Source of the DNA: Tolypothrix bouteillei VB521301
Lineage (GTDB): Bacteria > Cyanobacteriota > Cyanobacteriia > Cyanobacteriales > Nostocaceae
Reading direction: 5' to 3'
Assembly (NCBI RefSeq): GCF_000760695.4
Contig: NZ_JHEG04000002.1
Coordinates: forward strand, 62,001-126,000
Length of the DNA stretch: 64,000 nucleotides
Shown here: one piece after another, positions 7,935-16,763 of the stretch
How the letters are laid out: each line of letters opens with the position of its first letter
How positions within the stretch are numbered: the stretch's first letter is position 1
The notes under the pieces: generated by a model
The model's database searches: none
What the model saw: only the letters and a program-made list of their open reading frames with translations
Told to the model about the DNA's origin: nothing
Position numbers and translations under genes: made by a program

Positions 7935-9926
7935 CTATACCCTTACTAAAGTTAAAATAGTCTGTATTAGTACCTCTAGCTCAATTGGTTTGGAAATATG
8001 CTGTTGAAATCCGGCTGCTAGTGCAAGCTGTCGATCGATTTCTCCTGCATAAGCAGTGAGGGCGATCGCCGGAATTTCTCCACTCTGCTCGGGCGACTGC
8101 TTTCTAATCTGACGAACTAGTGTATAGCCATCCATATCGGGCATACCAATATCACTGATTAACAAATCAAATTTTGCTTGCCCCAAACTGCTCAGAGCAT
8201 CATGTGCCGATTGGGCTTGAGTCACTTGCGCCCGGTACTGTTCTAGCAGAAAGGCAATGAACTCCCGCGAATCTCTATCATCATCGACAAGCAGCACTTG
8301 CAATCCATTCAGATTGAAGTCTGAGCGATTGTGAAACGCAGTCTCATCTTGATTCAGTTTTGCCGCAACTATCATGGGAAACTTGACTGTAAACGTTGCT
8401 CCTTGCCCAACTCCTGGGCTTGCTGCCTGAATGGTTCCTCCATGCAGTTCAACCAAATGACGCACGATCGCTAACCCTAACCCCAATCCTCCAAATCTTC
8501 GTGTCGTTGTCCCATCAGCTTGGCGGAAGTAGTCAAAGACATATGGAAGAAAGTCACTAGAGATACCCATACCAGTGTCGCTGACAGTGATTTGAGTATA
8601 TTCTGTAGCATGAGTAGCTACTTCACTCATCTGCTCATCTTCATTTTTTATCCTTACCAACCGTACCTCTACTTGACCACCCTGGGGGGTAAATTTAATC
8701 GCGTTAGAAAGCAGGTTCCAAATAATTTGTTGCAGGCGACTAGAATCACCCAACACTTGCCCAACATTCGGTTCAAATATTGTTTTAATCTGAATGGATT
8801 TAGCTTCAGCCGCGAGCCGCACGGTTTCTAGGGCAGCTTTGATGATAAAAGTGAGACCGACTGGAACTTTATTCAGACTTAACTTGCCTTGGAGAATGCG
8901 CGACACATCAAGCAGATCTTCGATGAGTTGCGCTTGTAATTTAGCGTTGCGCTCGATAGTTGCGAGTGCATACTGAGTTTTGGCTACGTCCTGTTGGCTC
9001 GTTTGCAAAATTTTTGCCCATCCCAAAATAGGATTCAGAGGCGATCGCAATTCATGAGACAGCACTGCCAGAAACTCATCTTTGATTCGGTTGGCTTGTT
9101 GTGCTTGTTCAGTTTGTTGCTGCAAAGAGACCATTAGCCGATTGAGGCGATCGTTCTGCTCTTGCAGCAAGACTTCTACTTGTTTGCGCTTGGTGATATC
9201 TGATAGGATGACAACGGCACCTGTGAGAGTCCCCCGATCGTCAAATACCAGGTCGATGGTTTTGGAAAACCACCGACTTGTGGATTGAAATTCTAGAACT
9301 TGCCGTTGGCGAGTTTCTTTAGCACGGCGAAAGCAAATGCCATCATCAATTCCTAATTGTGTACTCATTAACTCATGGTGAACACAACCTACGATTTCGT
9401 GGGAGAGCTTGCCAAAAAGCTCCATCATCGCTCGGTTGCAGCGGCGAATTATACCTTCTGTGTCTACCAGACATACGCCGTCCTCGATCGAGTCAAAGGT
9501 GATTTGCCACTCTCTCGCTGAAGACAAAGCCGCTTCCTCCGCTCGGCGAATTCGCAGCAGCGAGCGCACCGTAGCCAGCAGTTCAATGGGTTCAACGGGT
9601 TGCACCAGATAAGCATCGGCACCACTGTCTAGGCCTTCTGCTTTATCCTGGCTTTGGACAAAAGTTGCAGAAAGGTGGAGCACGGGAATAAAAGCCGTTT
9701 CACTATTTGCCTTTATTTGGCGACAGACTTCAAAGCCTCCTAAATCCGGTAATTTGACATCCAAAATTACTAGAGCAGGTTGATGTTCAACAACTGCCTT
9801 TAATCCTGCTGCTCCAGTTGCTGCTTCCACAACGGTAAAGCCCGCATTTTGCAAAATCCGGTTCACAACATAACGATTGGCTTCGTTATCGTCAACATGG
9901 AGGATGAGAATCCGTGGCTCAGACAT
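7935..9926 (-). CDS. Hybrid histidine kinase: REC-PAS-HisKA-HATPase-REC
   Basis: About 663 residues from MSEPRILILHVDDNEANRYV; a start six codons earlier (9944) is also possible. In order: a receiver domain (VILDVKLPDL carries the phospho-Asp), a PAS sensor (about 140-260), a short coiled coil, HisKA with SHELRSPLNPILGW, HATPase with DTGMGIS and FGGLGLGLAI, and a C-terminal receiver (LLVDDDRDSR, LLISDIGMPDMDGY). It has no membrane segment, so it is cytoplasmic. It is the last gene of the rsb-like operon and overlaps the stop of the gene before it, so it likely passes phosphate in the same pathway. Its input signal is unknown. Confidence 0.9.
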   Translation of the reverse strand: MSEPRILILHVDDNEANRYVVNRILQNAGFTVVEAATGAAGLKAVVEHQPALVILDVKLPDLGGFEVCRQIKANSETAFIPVLHLSATFVQSQDKAEGLDSGADAYLVQPVEPIELLATVRSLLRIRRAEEAALSSAREWQITFDSIEDGVCLVDTEGIIRRCNRAMMELFGKLSHEIVGCVHHELMSTQLGIDDGICFRRAKETRQRQVLEFQSTSRWFSKTIDLVFDDRGTLTGAVVILSDITKRKQVEVLLQEQNDRLNRLMVSLQQQTEQAQQANRIKDEFLAVLSHELRSPLNPILGWAKILQTSQQDVAKTQYALATIERNAKLQAQLIEDLLDVSRILQGKLSLNKVPVGLTFIIKAALETVRLAAEAKSIQIKTIFEPNVGQVLGDSSRLQQIIWNLLSNAIKFTPQGGQVEVRLVRIKNEDEQMSEVATHATEYTQITVSDTGMGISSDFLPYVFDYFRQADGTTTRRFGGLGLGLAIVRHLVELHGGTIQAASPGVGQGATFTVKFPMIVAAKLNQDETAFHNRSDFNLNGLQVLLVDDDRDSREFIAFLLEQYRAQVTQAQSAHDALSSLGQAKFDLLISDIGMPDMDGYTLVRQIRKQSPEQSGEIPAIALTAYAGEIDRQLALAAGFQQHISKPIELEVLIQTILTLVRV

Positions 9927-12069
9927 AATTTTGCTCGCAAGCATCTAAAACAAATCCGGCTTTAAGCAGCGTATCTTGAAGTTGGGCAATCGCTGCTGTT
10001 TGAGAACCTGTTTCTTTGGAAAGAATGGCGATGCTTTGTTTTGCTAATTGACTCTGCACTTCTGTATCGAGTTGTGCAGATGAGTGGATAATTACAGGAA
10101 TCGACTGAGTGACGGAATTACTTTTAAGCTGCTTGAGGACATCAAACCCCCTTAACTCTGGCATCTCCAAGTCAAGTACGATCGCGCTTGGTTGCTCGCG
10201 TTGTGCCAAATTTAATCCTTCCCGTCCGTTCATGGCTTCTAAAATACTTAACTGTGTATTTACCAACAACTGTTTTACTAAGTACCGGTAGGCGGGGTCA
10301 TCATCAATTAACAAGAGTTTTTGAGGCTTGTTCTGATTAATTAGCCTATTAAGTTTTTTTAATAGAGGCAATCTGTCTACTGGCTTAATTAGAAAACCGT
10401 CGGCTCCTAGAGCCAGTGCTTGCTTTTCATTATCAATGATGGTGATGACGATTATAGGAATGCTGCGAGTTGTTTCATCTCCTTTAAGTTCTCCTAAGAA
10501 CGTCCAGCCATTTTGCCTTTCGAGCATAATATCTAGCATAATTGCCGCCGGTCGAACTTGTTGTAAGGCAAGCCTGGCTTGAGCTAAAGTGCGGGTGGCA
10601 ATTAATTGATAGATTGACTCCTGAAGGTGCTTTTCATAAATAAATAGCGTTTCTGGATGATCTTCTACCGCCAGAATGGGCAGGCGATTTAGCTCAAGTG
10701 ATGCGATCGGTTGCAGTAGGGTGGGAAATTCAGTTGCATGTGGGTAGACCATCGGAATCGATGCTGTAAATGTGGAACCTTCGCCCAGCTTACTTTCAAC
10801 TGAAATACTGCCGCCGAGTAGCTCCGTTAGCTTGCGCGATAACGGCAATCCTAACCCGGTTCCCTTCACCTGCTTTTGCAGAGAAGACTCAATTTGGACA
10901 AAATCTTCAAAAATGCGCTCTCGATCGGCGGGCGCAATGCCGATGCCTGTATCGGACACGGAGAAGGTTACGGTACGATCCCTTTGCATAGCGCTTACAC
11001 GCACTTCTCCCTTCTCGGTAAATTTAAGCGCATTCGAGACAAAGTTTCTCAGAATTTGCGCGACTTTGCCCTCATCACTGTATATCTGCCCAATGCCCTC
11101 AGGTTCCTCGATAATCAGCGCCACAGAGGAGCCTTGAATTAATAATGGACGCAGCATTCCTCGCAGCGTGGCAAACAAGTCGCTGACTTCAAAACGACTG
11201 GGACGCACTTCAATTTTTCCAGCTTCCACCTTTGCTAAATCCAGCAAGTCGTTGACCAGTTCTGATAATCCGTTCGCCGCCTTTTGGATGAATATCACCT
11301 GCTTTTCTTGCTCGGCGGTCAAATCGCCATCCATCCGTACCAGCAGCATCCGAGATAGGGACACAATAGAGTTGAGCGGTGTGCGAAACTCATGGCTCAT
11401 GTTCGAGAGAAAGCGGGTTTTTAGATCGTTTGCCTTTTGCAAAGAGTCTGCCTTCTCATCCAGTTCTGCGTAGAGAGCAACCACACCGCGATTGGTATCT
11501 TCCAGTTCCCGGTTGAGTTGGGTTAGTTCTTCTTCGCGCTTGCGTAGCTCTGCCATTGCCCGCAGTAATTCCTGGTTTTGGCGCTGGATTTCTTCATAGG
11601 GATTCTGAGGCGATCGCTTAATTACGGTTTCTCGAATCTGCTGCAATTGCGAATCGGTGAGAGTAGGTGTGCTCTTCGACAACTTTTTACTCATAACCAC
11701 TGTTGTTCCCTCTCCCGGCAGCGATTCGATCTCAAAGAAATCCATCAGCTTGCGACTGCCCGCAATACCTAACCCCAATCCTGTAACAGAGGTAAAGCGT
11801 CCTGCCAAAACATCTGCTAGATGAGCAATGCCCTCACCTCGATCCTGAATCCGAATTATAAACGCCTGAGGCTCTCCTGCCACAGAAAATTCAACTGTTC
11901 CACCCCCAGCATACTGAAAGGCGTTTCGGGCAATTTCTGAAACTGCCGTTGCCAATCGTGCTCGATCTTGAGTATCAAAACCCAGTTGCTCGGCGATCTC
12001 GCGAGTTCGTTGTCGAGCTTGGACAACATCCTGTTCGTATTGGATTTCCAGCGTGAAAACGATTGTCAT
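9919..12069 (-). CDS. RsbT-like ATPase domain fused to histidine kinase and two receivers
   Basis: 716 residues. Residues 1-135 form an RsbT/RsbW-like HATPase (RARLATAVSEIARNAFQYAG, then GLGLGIAGSRKL). A coiled coil (about 150-215) leads to HisKA (SNMSHEFRTPLNSIVSLSRM) and a second HATPase (DTGIGIAPADRERIFEDFVQ, GTGLGLPLSRKL). Two receiver domains follow (AIMLDIMLERQNGW, IVLDLEMPELRGFDVLKQL). The first domain is of the kind that phosphorylates STAS proteins, so this protein could join the stressosome switch to a phosphorelay. The start overlaps the phosphatase gene upstream by 4 bases (ATGA), and the stop overlaps the next kinase. No membrane segments are seen. Confidence 0.9.
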   Translation of the reverse strand: MTIVFTLEIQYEQDVVQARQRTREIAEQLGFDTQDRARLATAVSEIARNAFQYAGGGTVEFSVAGEPQAFIIRIQDRGEGIAHLADVLAGRFTSVTGLGLGIAGSRKLMDFFEIESLPGEGTTVVMSKKLSKSTPTLTDSQLQQIRETVIKRSPQNPYEEIQRQNQELLRAMAELRKREEELTQLNRELEDTNRGVVALYAELDEKADSLQKANDLKTRFLSNMSHEFRTPLNSIVSLSRMLLVRMDGDLTAEQEKQVIFIQKAANGLSELVNDLLDLAKVEAGKIEVRPSRFEVSDLFATLRGMLRPLLIQGSSVALIIEEPEGIGQIYSDEGKVAQILRNFVSNALKFTEKGEVRVSAMQRDRTVTFSVSDTGIGIAPADRERIFEDFVQIESSLQKQVKGTGLGLPLSRKLTELLGGSISVESKLGEGSTFTASIPMVYPHATEFPTLLQPIASLELNRLPILAVEDHPETLFIYEKHLQESIYQLIATRTLAQARLALQQVRPAAIMLDIMLERQNGWTFLGELKGDETTRSIPIIVITIIDNEKQALALGADGFLIKPVDRLPLLKKLNRLINQNKPQKLLLIDDDPAYRYLVKQLLVNTQLSILEAMNGREGLNLAQREQPSAIVLDLEMPELRGFDVLKQLKSNSVTQSIPVIIHSSAQLDTEVQSQLAKQSIAILSKETGSQTAAIAQLQDTLLKAGFVLDACEQNYV

Positions 12070-13070
12070 CTGCCCATTCCTTTTGCCACTAACACCGTCA
12101 CATCGTCCCGCTCTCGGTTAAAGTCTCGATATAGCACGCCTGCAATCAGGCTGGGATGTTTTTGACTCAAGCCGGGATAGCGATTGAGGTGCCACTTAGT
12201 ATCTAATCCATCAGAATGCATAATTAAAAGCCCGTTGGCAGACCAAGGATAGCTAAACTCTTGAATCTTGCGGATTTCATGTCCTACTATACCGTTGTGA
12301 GACACCAGATGGTAGCGGTCAGTTAACGAGAAAATGCTGGCGGCGATGTTGCCAATTCCGGCAAAGCGGACAAACTGTTGTTCAAAGTCGATTTCGGCAA
12401 TGGCGAGTGCCGCTCCTCGCGTACTTCGCAAGGCGGCGTGGGCAGCTTGGACGATCTCGCCAGGAGAGCGATACTGTTCTTGAAAAATTCTTACAGCTTT
12501 TGCAGCCGCAGTGGCAGCCGCAGGGCCATGCCCTAAGCCATCGGCTACTAGCAACAGGCTGCGGCAACCATCCACTTGATACGCCCAGGCATCCCCAGAA
12601 ACGTCCTCTCCTCTTTTGGGCAAACAGATAACCCCAATTTCTAGGGTCTTTTCAGGCGGATGGGGTGTCGAATCTGACCAGAGGTGGGCGAGGAGCACCG
12701 TCCCTTCGTTGGGAATCGAGTAAATTTCAAATAAACCCGAGAGGCGACGAATTGCGCCCAGTCCATTGCCCAAAGTTCCGGCTGTGGAAAAGCCATCTTG
12801 CAAACACTCATCTATATCTACCATTCCCCGTCCTTTATCTAGCGACAAGACTTCAATACCGATGGCTGAATTGTGTTCGATTGATTTTAGCAGCAATATC
12901 CCACCCTGACCGTGCTGGATCAGATTCCTTGCAATTTCTGTCACCACAATGCCTACTCTGCCCTTTTCTGTTTCCTGAAAGCCGAGCCGAGTTGCTAAAG
13001 CGATCGCTACCCGCCGGGCTTCGCCGATCTGGCTAGATTCAGTAATCGAAATAGCGACAGATTCTTGCAT
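12066..13070 (-). CDS. RsbT-like ATPase domain plus SpoIIE/PP2C phosphatase
   Basis: About 334 residues from MQESVAISITESSQIGEARR; a start six codons upstream (13088) overlaps rsbT more deeply. Residues 1-135 are an RsbT-like ATP-binding domain (RVGIVVTEIARNLIQHGQGG, GTLGNGLGAIRRL). Residues from about 150 are a SpoIIE-type PP2C phosphatase with RGEDVSGDAW, LLVADGLGHG and LIMHSDGLDTKW carrying the metal-binding aspartates. In Bacillus the related RsbX dephosphorylates RsbR and RsbS to reset the stressosome, while RsbU acts on RsbV. Its place directly after rsbT favours an RsbX-like role, as an inference. It overlaps the hybrid kinase gene by four bases. Confidence 0.88.
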   Translation of the reverse strand: MQESVAISITESSQIGEARRVAIALATRLGFQETEKGRVGIVVTEIARNLIQHGQGGILLLKSIEHNSAIGIEVLSLDKGRGMVDIDECLQDGFSTAGTLGNGLGAIRRLSGLFEIYSIPNEGTVLLAHLWSDSTPHPPEKTLEIGVICLPKRGEDVSGDAWAYQVDGCRSLLLVADGLGHGPAAATAAAKAVRIFQEQYRSPGEIVQAAHAALRSTRGAALAIAEIDFEQQFVRFAGIGNIAASIFSLTDRYHLVSHNGIVGHEIRKIQEFSYPWSANGLLIMHSDGLDTKWHLNRYPGLSQKHPSLIAGVLYRDFNRERDDVTVLVAKGMGR

Positions 13071-13071
13071 T

Positions 13072-13476
13072 TTATTTCCATCGTACAATTGTTACGCGCG
13101 TTCCTTCTCCCACCACAGACTGAATCTCAAACTCGCTGGCAAGTCGTTTGGCACCGCCGAGTCCCATACCTAACCCGCTGCCCGTGGTGAACCCATCCTT
13201 CAGCGCCAGATCGATATCGGCAATTCCCGGTCCCCGATCTTCAAAGGTCAGCCTCAGTCCTCGTCGTCTTCCTTCCTGAAGCGTTTCTAACTTTACTGTG
13301 CCACCTCCCCCATATTCTAGGGTATTGCGGGCTAACTCACTTGCGGCAGTCACAAATTTAGTTTGGTCTACTAAGCTAAAGCCAATTTCCACGCTCATTT
13401 GGCGCACGGCTTGCCGAACTAAGACTATATCTGTAGAAGATTGAATTTCGATCGTTTCAGTCTTCTCCATCGTCAT
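13072..13476 (-). CDS. rsbT: RsbT-like serine/threonine kinase
   Basis: About 134 residues from MTMEKTETIEIQ (13476); an upstream ATG at 13518 is possible and would overlap rsbS by 62 bases. The whole protein is one GHKL ATPase: N-box SELARNTLEYGGGG, then DRGPGIADIDLAL and GSGLGMGLGGAKRL as the ATP-lid region. In Bacillus RsbT phosphorylates RsbR and RsbS, is freed from the stressosome under stress, and then activates RsbU. Its neighbours rsbR, rsbS and a SpoIIE phosphatase are in the classical order. No RsbU/RsbV/RsbW/sigma-B genes are in the window, so the output differs from Bacillus. Confidence 0.9.
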   Translation of the reverse strand: MTMEKTETIEIQSSTDIVLVRQAVRQMSVEIGFSLVDQTKFVTAASELARNTLEYGGGGTVKLETLQEGRRRGLRLTFEDRGPGIADIDLALKDGFTTGSGLGMGLGGAKRLASEFEIQSVVGEGTRVTIVRWK

Positions 13477-13870
13477 CTGCACTGCATTTGGTGGCAGTGA
13501 ACTGATTTGTGGTTTCATTGACTGACGATCGCAACATTGCCATTCCCTTTTCTACGTTGAGGGCAGTCCGAATGCCAGTCAGCGATAGCCCCAATTCCAC
13601 CAGGGTAATTGCCACAGCAGGCTGCATCCCAACAACCACTGTTTGAGCATCCAGCACTTGTGACATTCTAGCAATAGTACCTAAAATTTTCCCAATGAAG
13701 GAATCAACAATCTCTAATGCCGAAATATCGATCAAGACACCGCGAGCGCGAGTTTGAGCAATAAGGTTGGTCAAGTCATCCTGTAGGGTCATCGCCAAGC
13801 GATCGTGCATATCCACTTGGATCGTCACAAGCAGGAAATTGCCCATTTTGAGTATGGGAATGCGTTCCAT
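13457..13870 (-). CDS. rsbS: RsbS-like STAS-domain antagonist
   Basis: 137 residues, essentially one STAS domain (about 1-115) plus a short acidic tail ending DDDGED. The motif LIDISALEIVDSFIGKI carries the serine at the position of the RsbT-phosphorylated Ser59 of Bacillus RsbS. GMQPAVAITLVELGL is the matching second STAS element. RsbS is the scaffold subunit that holds RsbT in the stressosome core. It lies 17 bases after rsbR and overlaps rsbT, consistent with one mRNA. It starts at MERIPILKMGNFLLVTIQVD, which matches the family N-terminus. Confidence 0.9.
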   Translation of the reverse strand: MERIPILKMGNFLLVTIQVDMHDRLAMTLQDDLTNLIAQTRARGVLIDISALEIVDSFIGKILGTIARMSQVLDAQTVVVGMQPAVAITLVELGLSLTGIRTALNVEKGMAMLRSSVNETTNQFTATKCSADDDGED

Positions 13871-13887
13871 GAGTTTCTCCTGTCCAC

Positions 13888-14739
13888 CTATTTGGGTTGA
13901 GAGCGGGTGATGGTCACTCCCAAACGTTTTAGCGCCGTGAGAAAGGCATCGGCTAGGGTTGCTTTCGTAATGACATCAGTCAAATCAATGCCGAGATAAA
14001 CAATTGTTTGAGCAATTTGAGGACGAATACCACTGATCATACAATCAGCTCCCATGAGCCGTGCGGCAGTAACGGTCTTAAGCAGATGTTGAGCGGTGAG
14101 GGTATCGACGGTGGGAACCCCGGTAATGTCAATAATCGCAACTTCTGACCCAGTTTCGACAATCTTCTGCAATAGAGATTCCATCATCATTTGAGTGCGG
14201 GCACTATCCAGGACACCGATAATGGGTAATGCCAAAATTCCCTCCCAGAGTTTAACCACTGGAGTAGACAACTCCATCAACTCTTCCTGCTGCCGCAAAA
14301 TCACCTCTTCCCGCGTCTTTTGATACACTTCCATTGTCAGCAATCCCAGTTGATCCAGTAAGCTTGTGGCTAGCCAAATCTCTTCACCCAACTCAAGAGG
14401 GTCTTTCAATTGCTGACGCATTCGGTTGAAGAGGGGTTGCTTGAACGAAAAGACGAATGTAGCTGTTTCCGACGGTGTAAAGCCTTTTTGCGATCGCGAT
14501 CGAGAAATGCTGGTCAGTATCTCCCGCACATCCTGCCATTCCTCTGCTTGAATATTAGTCAACTTTCCCTGCTGAACGGCAATCCGAAACAAGCTCAGGA
14601 ATTCTCGGCACTCCTCCTTTAGCTCAGCTTCTTTAATCAAGCCTTTGCGAATGTTGACAGTAGCTAACTCCTGAGTCCACTCCGACAGCAGGTCTGCCTC
14701 GAAGATTTCCAGGATTTCTGGTATTTTACTTTCGCTCAT
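13888..14739 (-). CDS. rsbR: RsbR-like stressosome sensor (RsbRD-type N-domain plus STAS)
   Basis: 283 residues from MSESKIPEILEIFE at 14739; a longer frame reaches 14817 but would run into a CRISPR repeat. The N-terminal half (about 1-150) is all-helical and resembles the RsbRD_N sensor domain rather than the globin-like domain of Bacillus RsbRA. The C-terminal STAS domain contains IDITGVPTVDTLTAQHL and SGIRPQIAQTIVYLGIDL, which carry the threonines phosphorylated by RsbT in RsbRA. It is the first gene of a six-gene minus-strand operon (rsbR, rsbS, rsbT, SpoIIE phosphatase, two hybrid kinases). Confidence 0.9.
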   Translation of the reverse strand: MSESKIPEILEIFEADLLSEWTQELATVNIRKGLIKEAELKEECREFLSLFRIAVQQGKLTNIQAEEWQDVREILTSISRSRSQKGFTPSETATFVFSFKQPLFNRMRQQLKDPLELGEEIWLATSLLDQLGLLTMEVYQKTREEVILRQQEELMELSTPVVKLWEGILALPIIGVLDSARTQMMMESLLQKIVETGSEVAIIDITGVPTVDTLTAQHLLKTVTAARLMGADCMISGIRPQIAQTIVYLGIDLTDVITKATLADAFLTALKRLGVTITRSQPK

Positions 14740-14810
14740 CGTTAGTATAAAGGCAACGGCTTTCATTAGTCCAAAATCAGTGTATGCTGATTTTAGACCA
14801 TTGGTCACAA
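14740..14810 (-). promoter_or_regulatory. Upstream region of the rsb operon with two palindromes
   Basis: Only 71 bases separate the rsbR ATG from a CRISPR repeat. They contain a perfect 8-bp stem (AAAATCAG at 14773-14780, CTGATTTT at 14787-14794) and an 11-base palindrome GACCATTGGTC at 14796-14806. These are the only candidates seen for an operator, and the promoter must lie here or within the CRISPR array. Confidence 0.4.
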
Positions 14811-14990
14811 CTTTCAAATCAATGAAACCCGCTTGCGGGATTGAAACTAGTCATCATTAATCGCAAACCAACCACGGTCAAACTTTCAAATACATGAAAC
14901 CCGCTTGCGGGATTGAAACACCAAGCGTATTTATTTTTCAATCACTTTATCGACTTTCAAACAAATGAAACCCGCTTGCGGGATTGAAAC
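14811..14990 (+). CRISPR. Short CRISPR array, three 37-nt repeats, two spacers
   Basis: Repeats lie at 14811-14847, 14883-14919 and 14954-14990. Each begins CTTTCAAA, contains the stem CCCGC-TT-GCGGG and ends GATTGAAAC; they differ only around bases 9-12. Spacers are 14848-14882 (35 nt) and 14920-14953 (34 nt). The ATTGAAAC end is the usual crRNA 5' handle, so the plus strand should be transcribed. No cas gene and no A/T-rich leader is seen; the left side is the rsbR promoter region. The repeat resembles those of cyanobacterial type I-D/III systems, which would have to act in trans. Confidence 0.9.
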
Positions 14991-15503
14991 TCCGACAGAT
15001 ACATCTGCAAGGGCTCTCGAATTTTTGTACGTTGGACAAACCCAACAAATACCTGTAAATGTTGGGTTTCGTTCCTCAACCCAACCTACGTGGGCTTTGT
15101 TTGTATAGACGCGATTACGAACATCGCAAAGGTATTTTTTCCAACTTGGGATGCTCCCACCTGAATTTACCTGAATTTACCTGAATTCTCAATGTCCTGA
15201 ATTTAACTCAACTATTTTCTTCAAGCATCCAACATACTATAAATAGCAAATAATTATACCGATGAAGATAAAACCAATCGAAAAAACTATCAATTTAAAT
15301 ATTATATTGAAAGACTCAAGCCGTCTAATCATTGGTCTAAAAGTCTCTTAATCGCGCTATGGAAAATGGAGAACGGTAAATTGGTTTGTCAATGGATGGC
15401 TGAGTGAAGTATTCATAAATTGAAATATTTAATTTTTTCTATAGCAATTCTGCCTTATAGATAAGACTAAATTTGTACCGTTATTTCCACTTAGCTCAAA
15501 AAT
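14991..15503. other. Intergenic region downstream of the CRISPR array
   Basis: About 510 bases with no gene. It holds the palindromic repeat at 15038-15090 and three tandem 10-base copies of CTGAATTTAC-like sequence at 15161-15190. The last 150 bases are A/T-rich and must contain the promoter of the heme sensor at 15504. Confidence 0.5.
15038..15090. repeat. Palindromic intergenic repeat (AAACCCAACA family)
   Basis: AAACCCAACA at 15038-15047 and TGTTGGGTTT at 15060-15069 are perfect inverted copies. A further inverted copy of the CCCAAC core ends by about 15084. Such GTTGGGTTTCG-type repeats recur between genes in Nostocales genomes. Confidence 0.6.
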
Positions 15504-16406
15504 ATGTTAAAATACTTAAAATTAAGACAAAAATTTACAGTTTTGCTACTCTTAATTCTTGTAGTAGGTTTGAGTGTAAGTGGGCTGGCTCTTTCTACAT
15601 TACTGAGGCAAAATGCAACAAATGAAATAGCCTCAAGAGCTTTAACACTCATTGATACAATGACTTCTATACGTGAGTACACACTGACCCAAATCTATCC
15701 AGAACTCTCTTTGAAACTGGAAGAAAAGTTTCTGCCCCAAGTGGTATCGGCATACTCAGCACGAGAAGTTTTTGAAATTCTCCGCAAAAAACCAGAGTAT
15801 TTGGACTTCTTTTATAAAGAAGCAGCAACAAATCCTACAAATCTCCGGGATAAAGCTGATAGTTTTGAAGCCAATATTTTAGAACGTTTTAGAAAAGAAA
15901 AAGATTTAAAACAAGTAAGTGGATTTCGCTCACTTCCTGGTGGCGATATATTTTACATTTCCCGTCCGCTATCAATTAGCCAACAAGCTTGTCTTCAGTG
16001 TCACAGTACTCCTGAGGCTGCTCCGAAAACTATGATTGACCGTTTTGGAGAAGCTAATGGATTTGGTTGGCACTTAAATGAAATTGTAGCGGCTCAATTT
16101 GTATCTCTACCAGCCAGTAAGGTCATTGAAAAAGCTCATCAATCTTCTTTATTAATAGTAGGATTTGTCTGTGCTGTTTTTCTAGTCGTTATCTTTTTGG
16201 TGAATATCTTTTTGAACCAACAAGTTATTCTTCCTCTGAAGCGTATAACTCGTATTGCTGAAGAAGTGAGTACGGGACATTTGGAAGTTGACTTCGAGCA
16301 AGTTTCCTATGATGAAATTGGGAATCTTGTTAAAGCTTTTATAAGAATGAAATTAAGTTTAGAAATGGCAATGAAAAGAATTAGGCGTACTCATGGTTTC
16401 GAGTAA
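15504..16406 (+). CDS. Tll0287-like (DUF3365) c-type heme sensor with HAMP domain
   Basis: 300 residues. Two membrane segments (about 13-33 and 213-237) bracket a periplasmic domain of the Tll0287/DUF3365 family with the c-type heme motif CLQCH starting at residue 163. FYISRPLSISQQACLQCH and GFGWHLNEIVAAQFVS are typical of the family. A HAMP domain follows (LPLKRITRIAEEVSTGHLEV) and the protein then ends, so no kinase or cyclase output is attached. Such proteins are proposed redox or gas sensors; any partner must be another protein. An adjacent output gene was looked for downstream and not found. Confidence 0.88.
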   Translation: MLKYLKLRQKFTVLLLLILVVGLSVSGLALSTLLRQNATNEIASRALTLIDTMTSIREYTLTQIYPELSLKLEEKFLPQVVSAYSAREVFEILRKKPEYLDFFYKEAATNPTNLRDKADSFEANILERFRKEKDLKQVSGFRSLPGGDIFYISRPLSISQQACLQCHSTPEAAPKTMIDRFGEANGFGWHLNEIVAAQFVSLPASKVIEKAHQSSLLIVGFVCAVFLVVIFLVNIFLNQQVILPLKRITRIAEEVSTGHLEVDFEQVSYDEIGNLVKAFIRMKLSLEMAMKRIRRTHGFE

Positions 16407-16763
16407 CTTTCTTATGTGTCATCAAAAATACATGACTATGCACGGGGTAATACTACTAATACTTGGTTTTTAATGTAAAAAATATTTTTATTAGGTCATC
16501 AGCTTACTAAGGGTTTTGATGAGAACAAAGTCATGGAAAGAAAAATGCTGTTACCAAAGCCCGATCGATATGAAATAGACAGTATTTGGCAAAAATATAT
16601 GGAGGAAGTAGAGTAATTTTCGATTTCAAGTTATAAGCGATCGCCTCGCATGATGTCGTTTTGTAAACATTAGTGACATTTTTTATTTAGAAAAATAAAA
16701 TAGTATTGCTGACTCTGGAGAGGTAGCAAAAAATACTAATATTGCTTCCCTGGTTTAAATCTG
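16407..16763. other. Intergenic region
   Basis: About 357 A/T-rich bases with no supported gene. A 27-codon frame at 16533-16616 starting MERKMLLPKPDRYEID was seen but has no recognisable relatives. The promoter of the lipoprotein gene is expected near 16700-16750. Confidence 0.4.

Noticed and set aside
16533..16616. 27-codon frame starting MERKMLLPKPDRYEID
   Set aside because: Too short, no recognisable relatives and no clear ribosome site; could be a remnant but unsupported.
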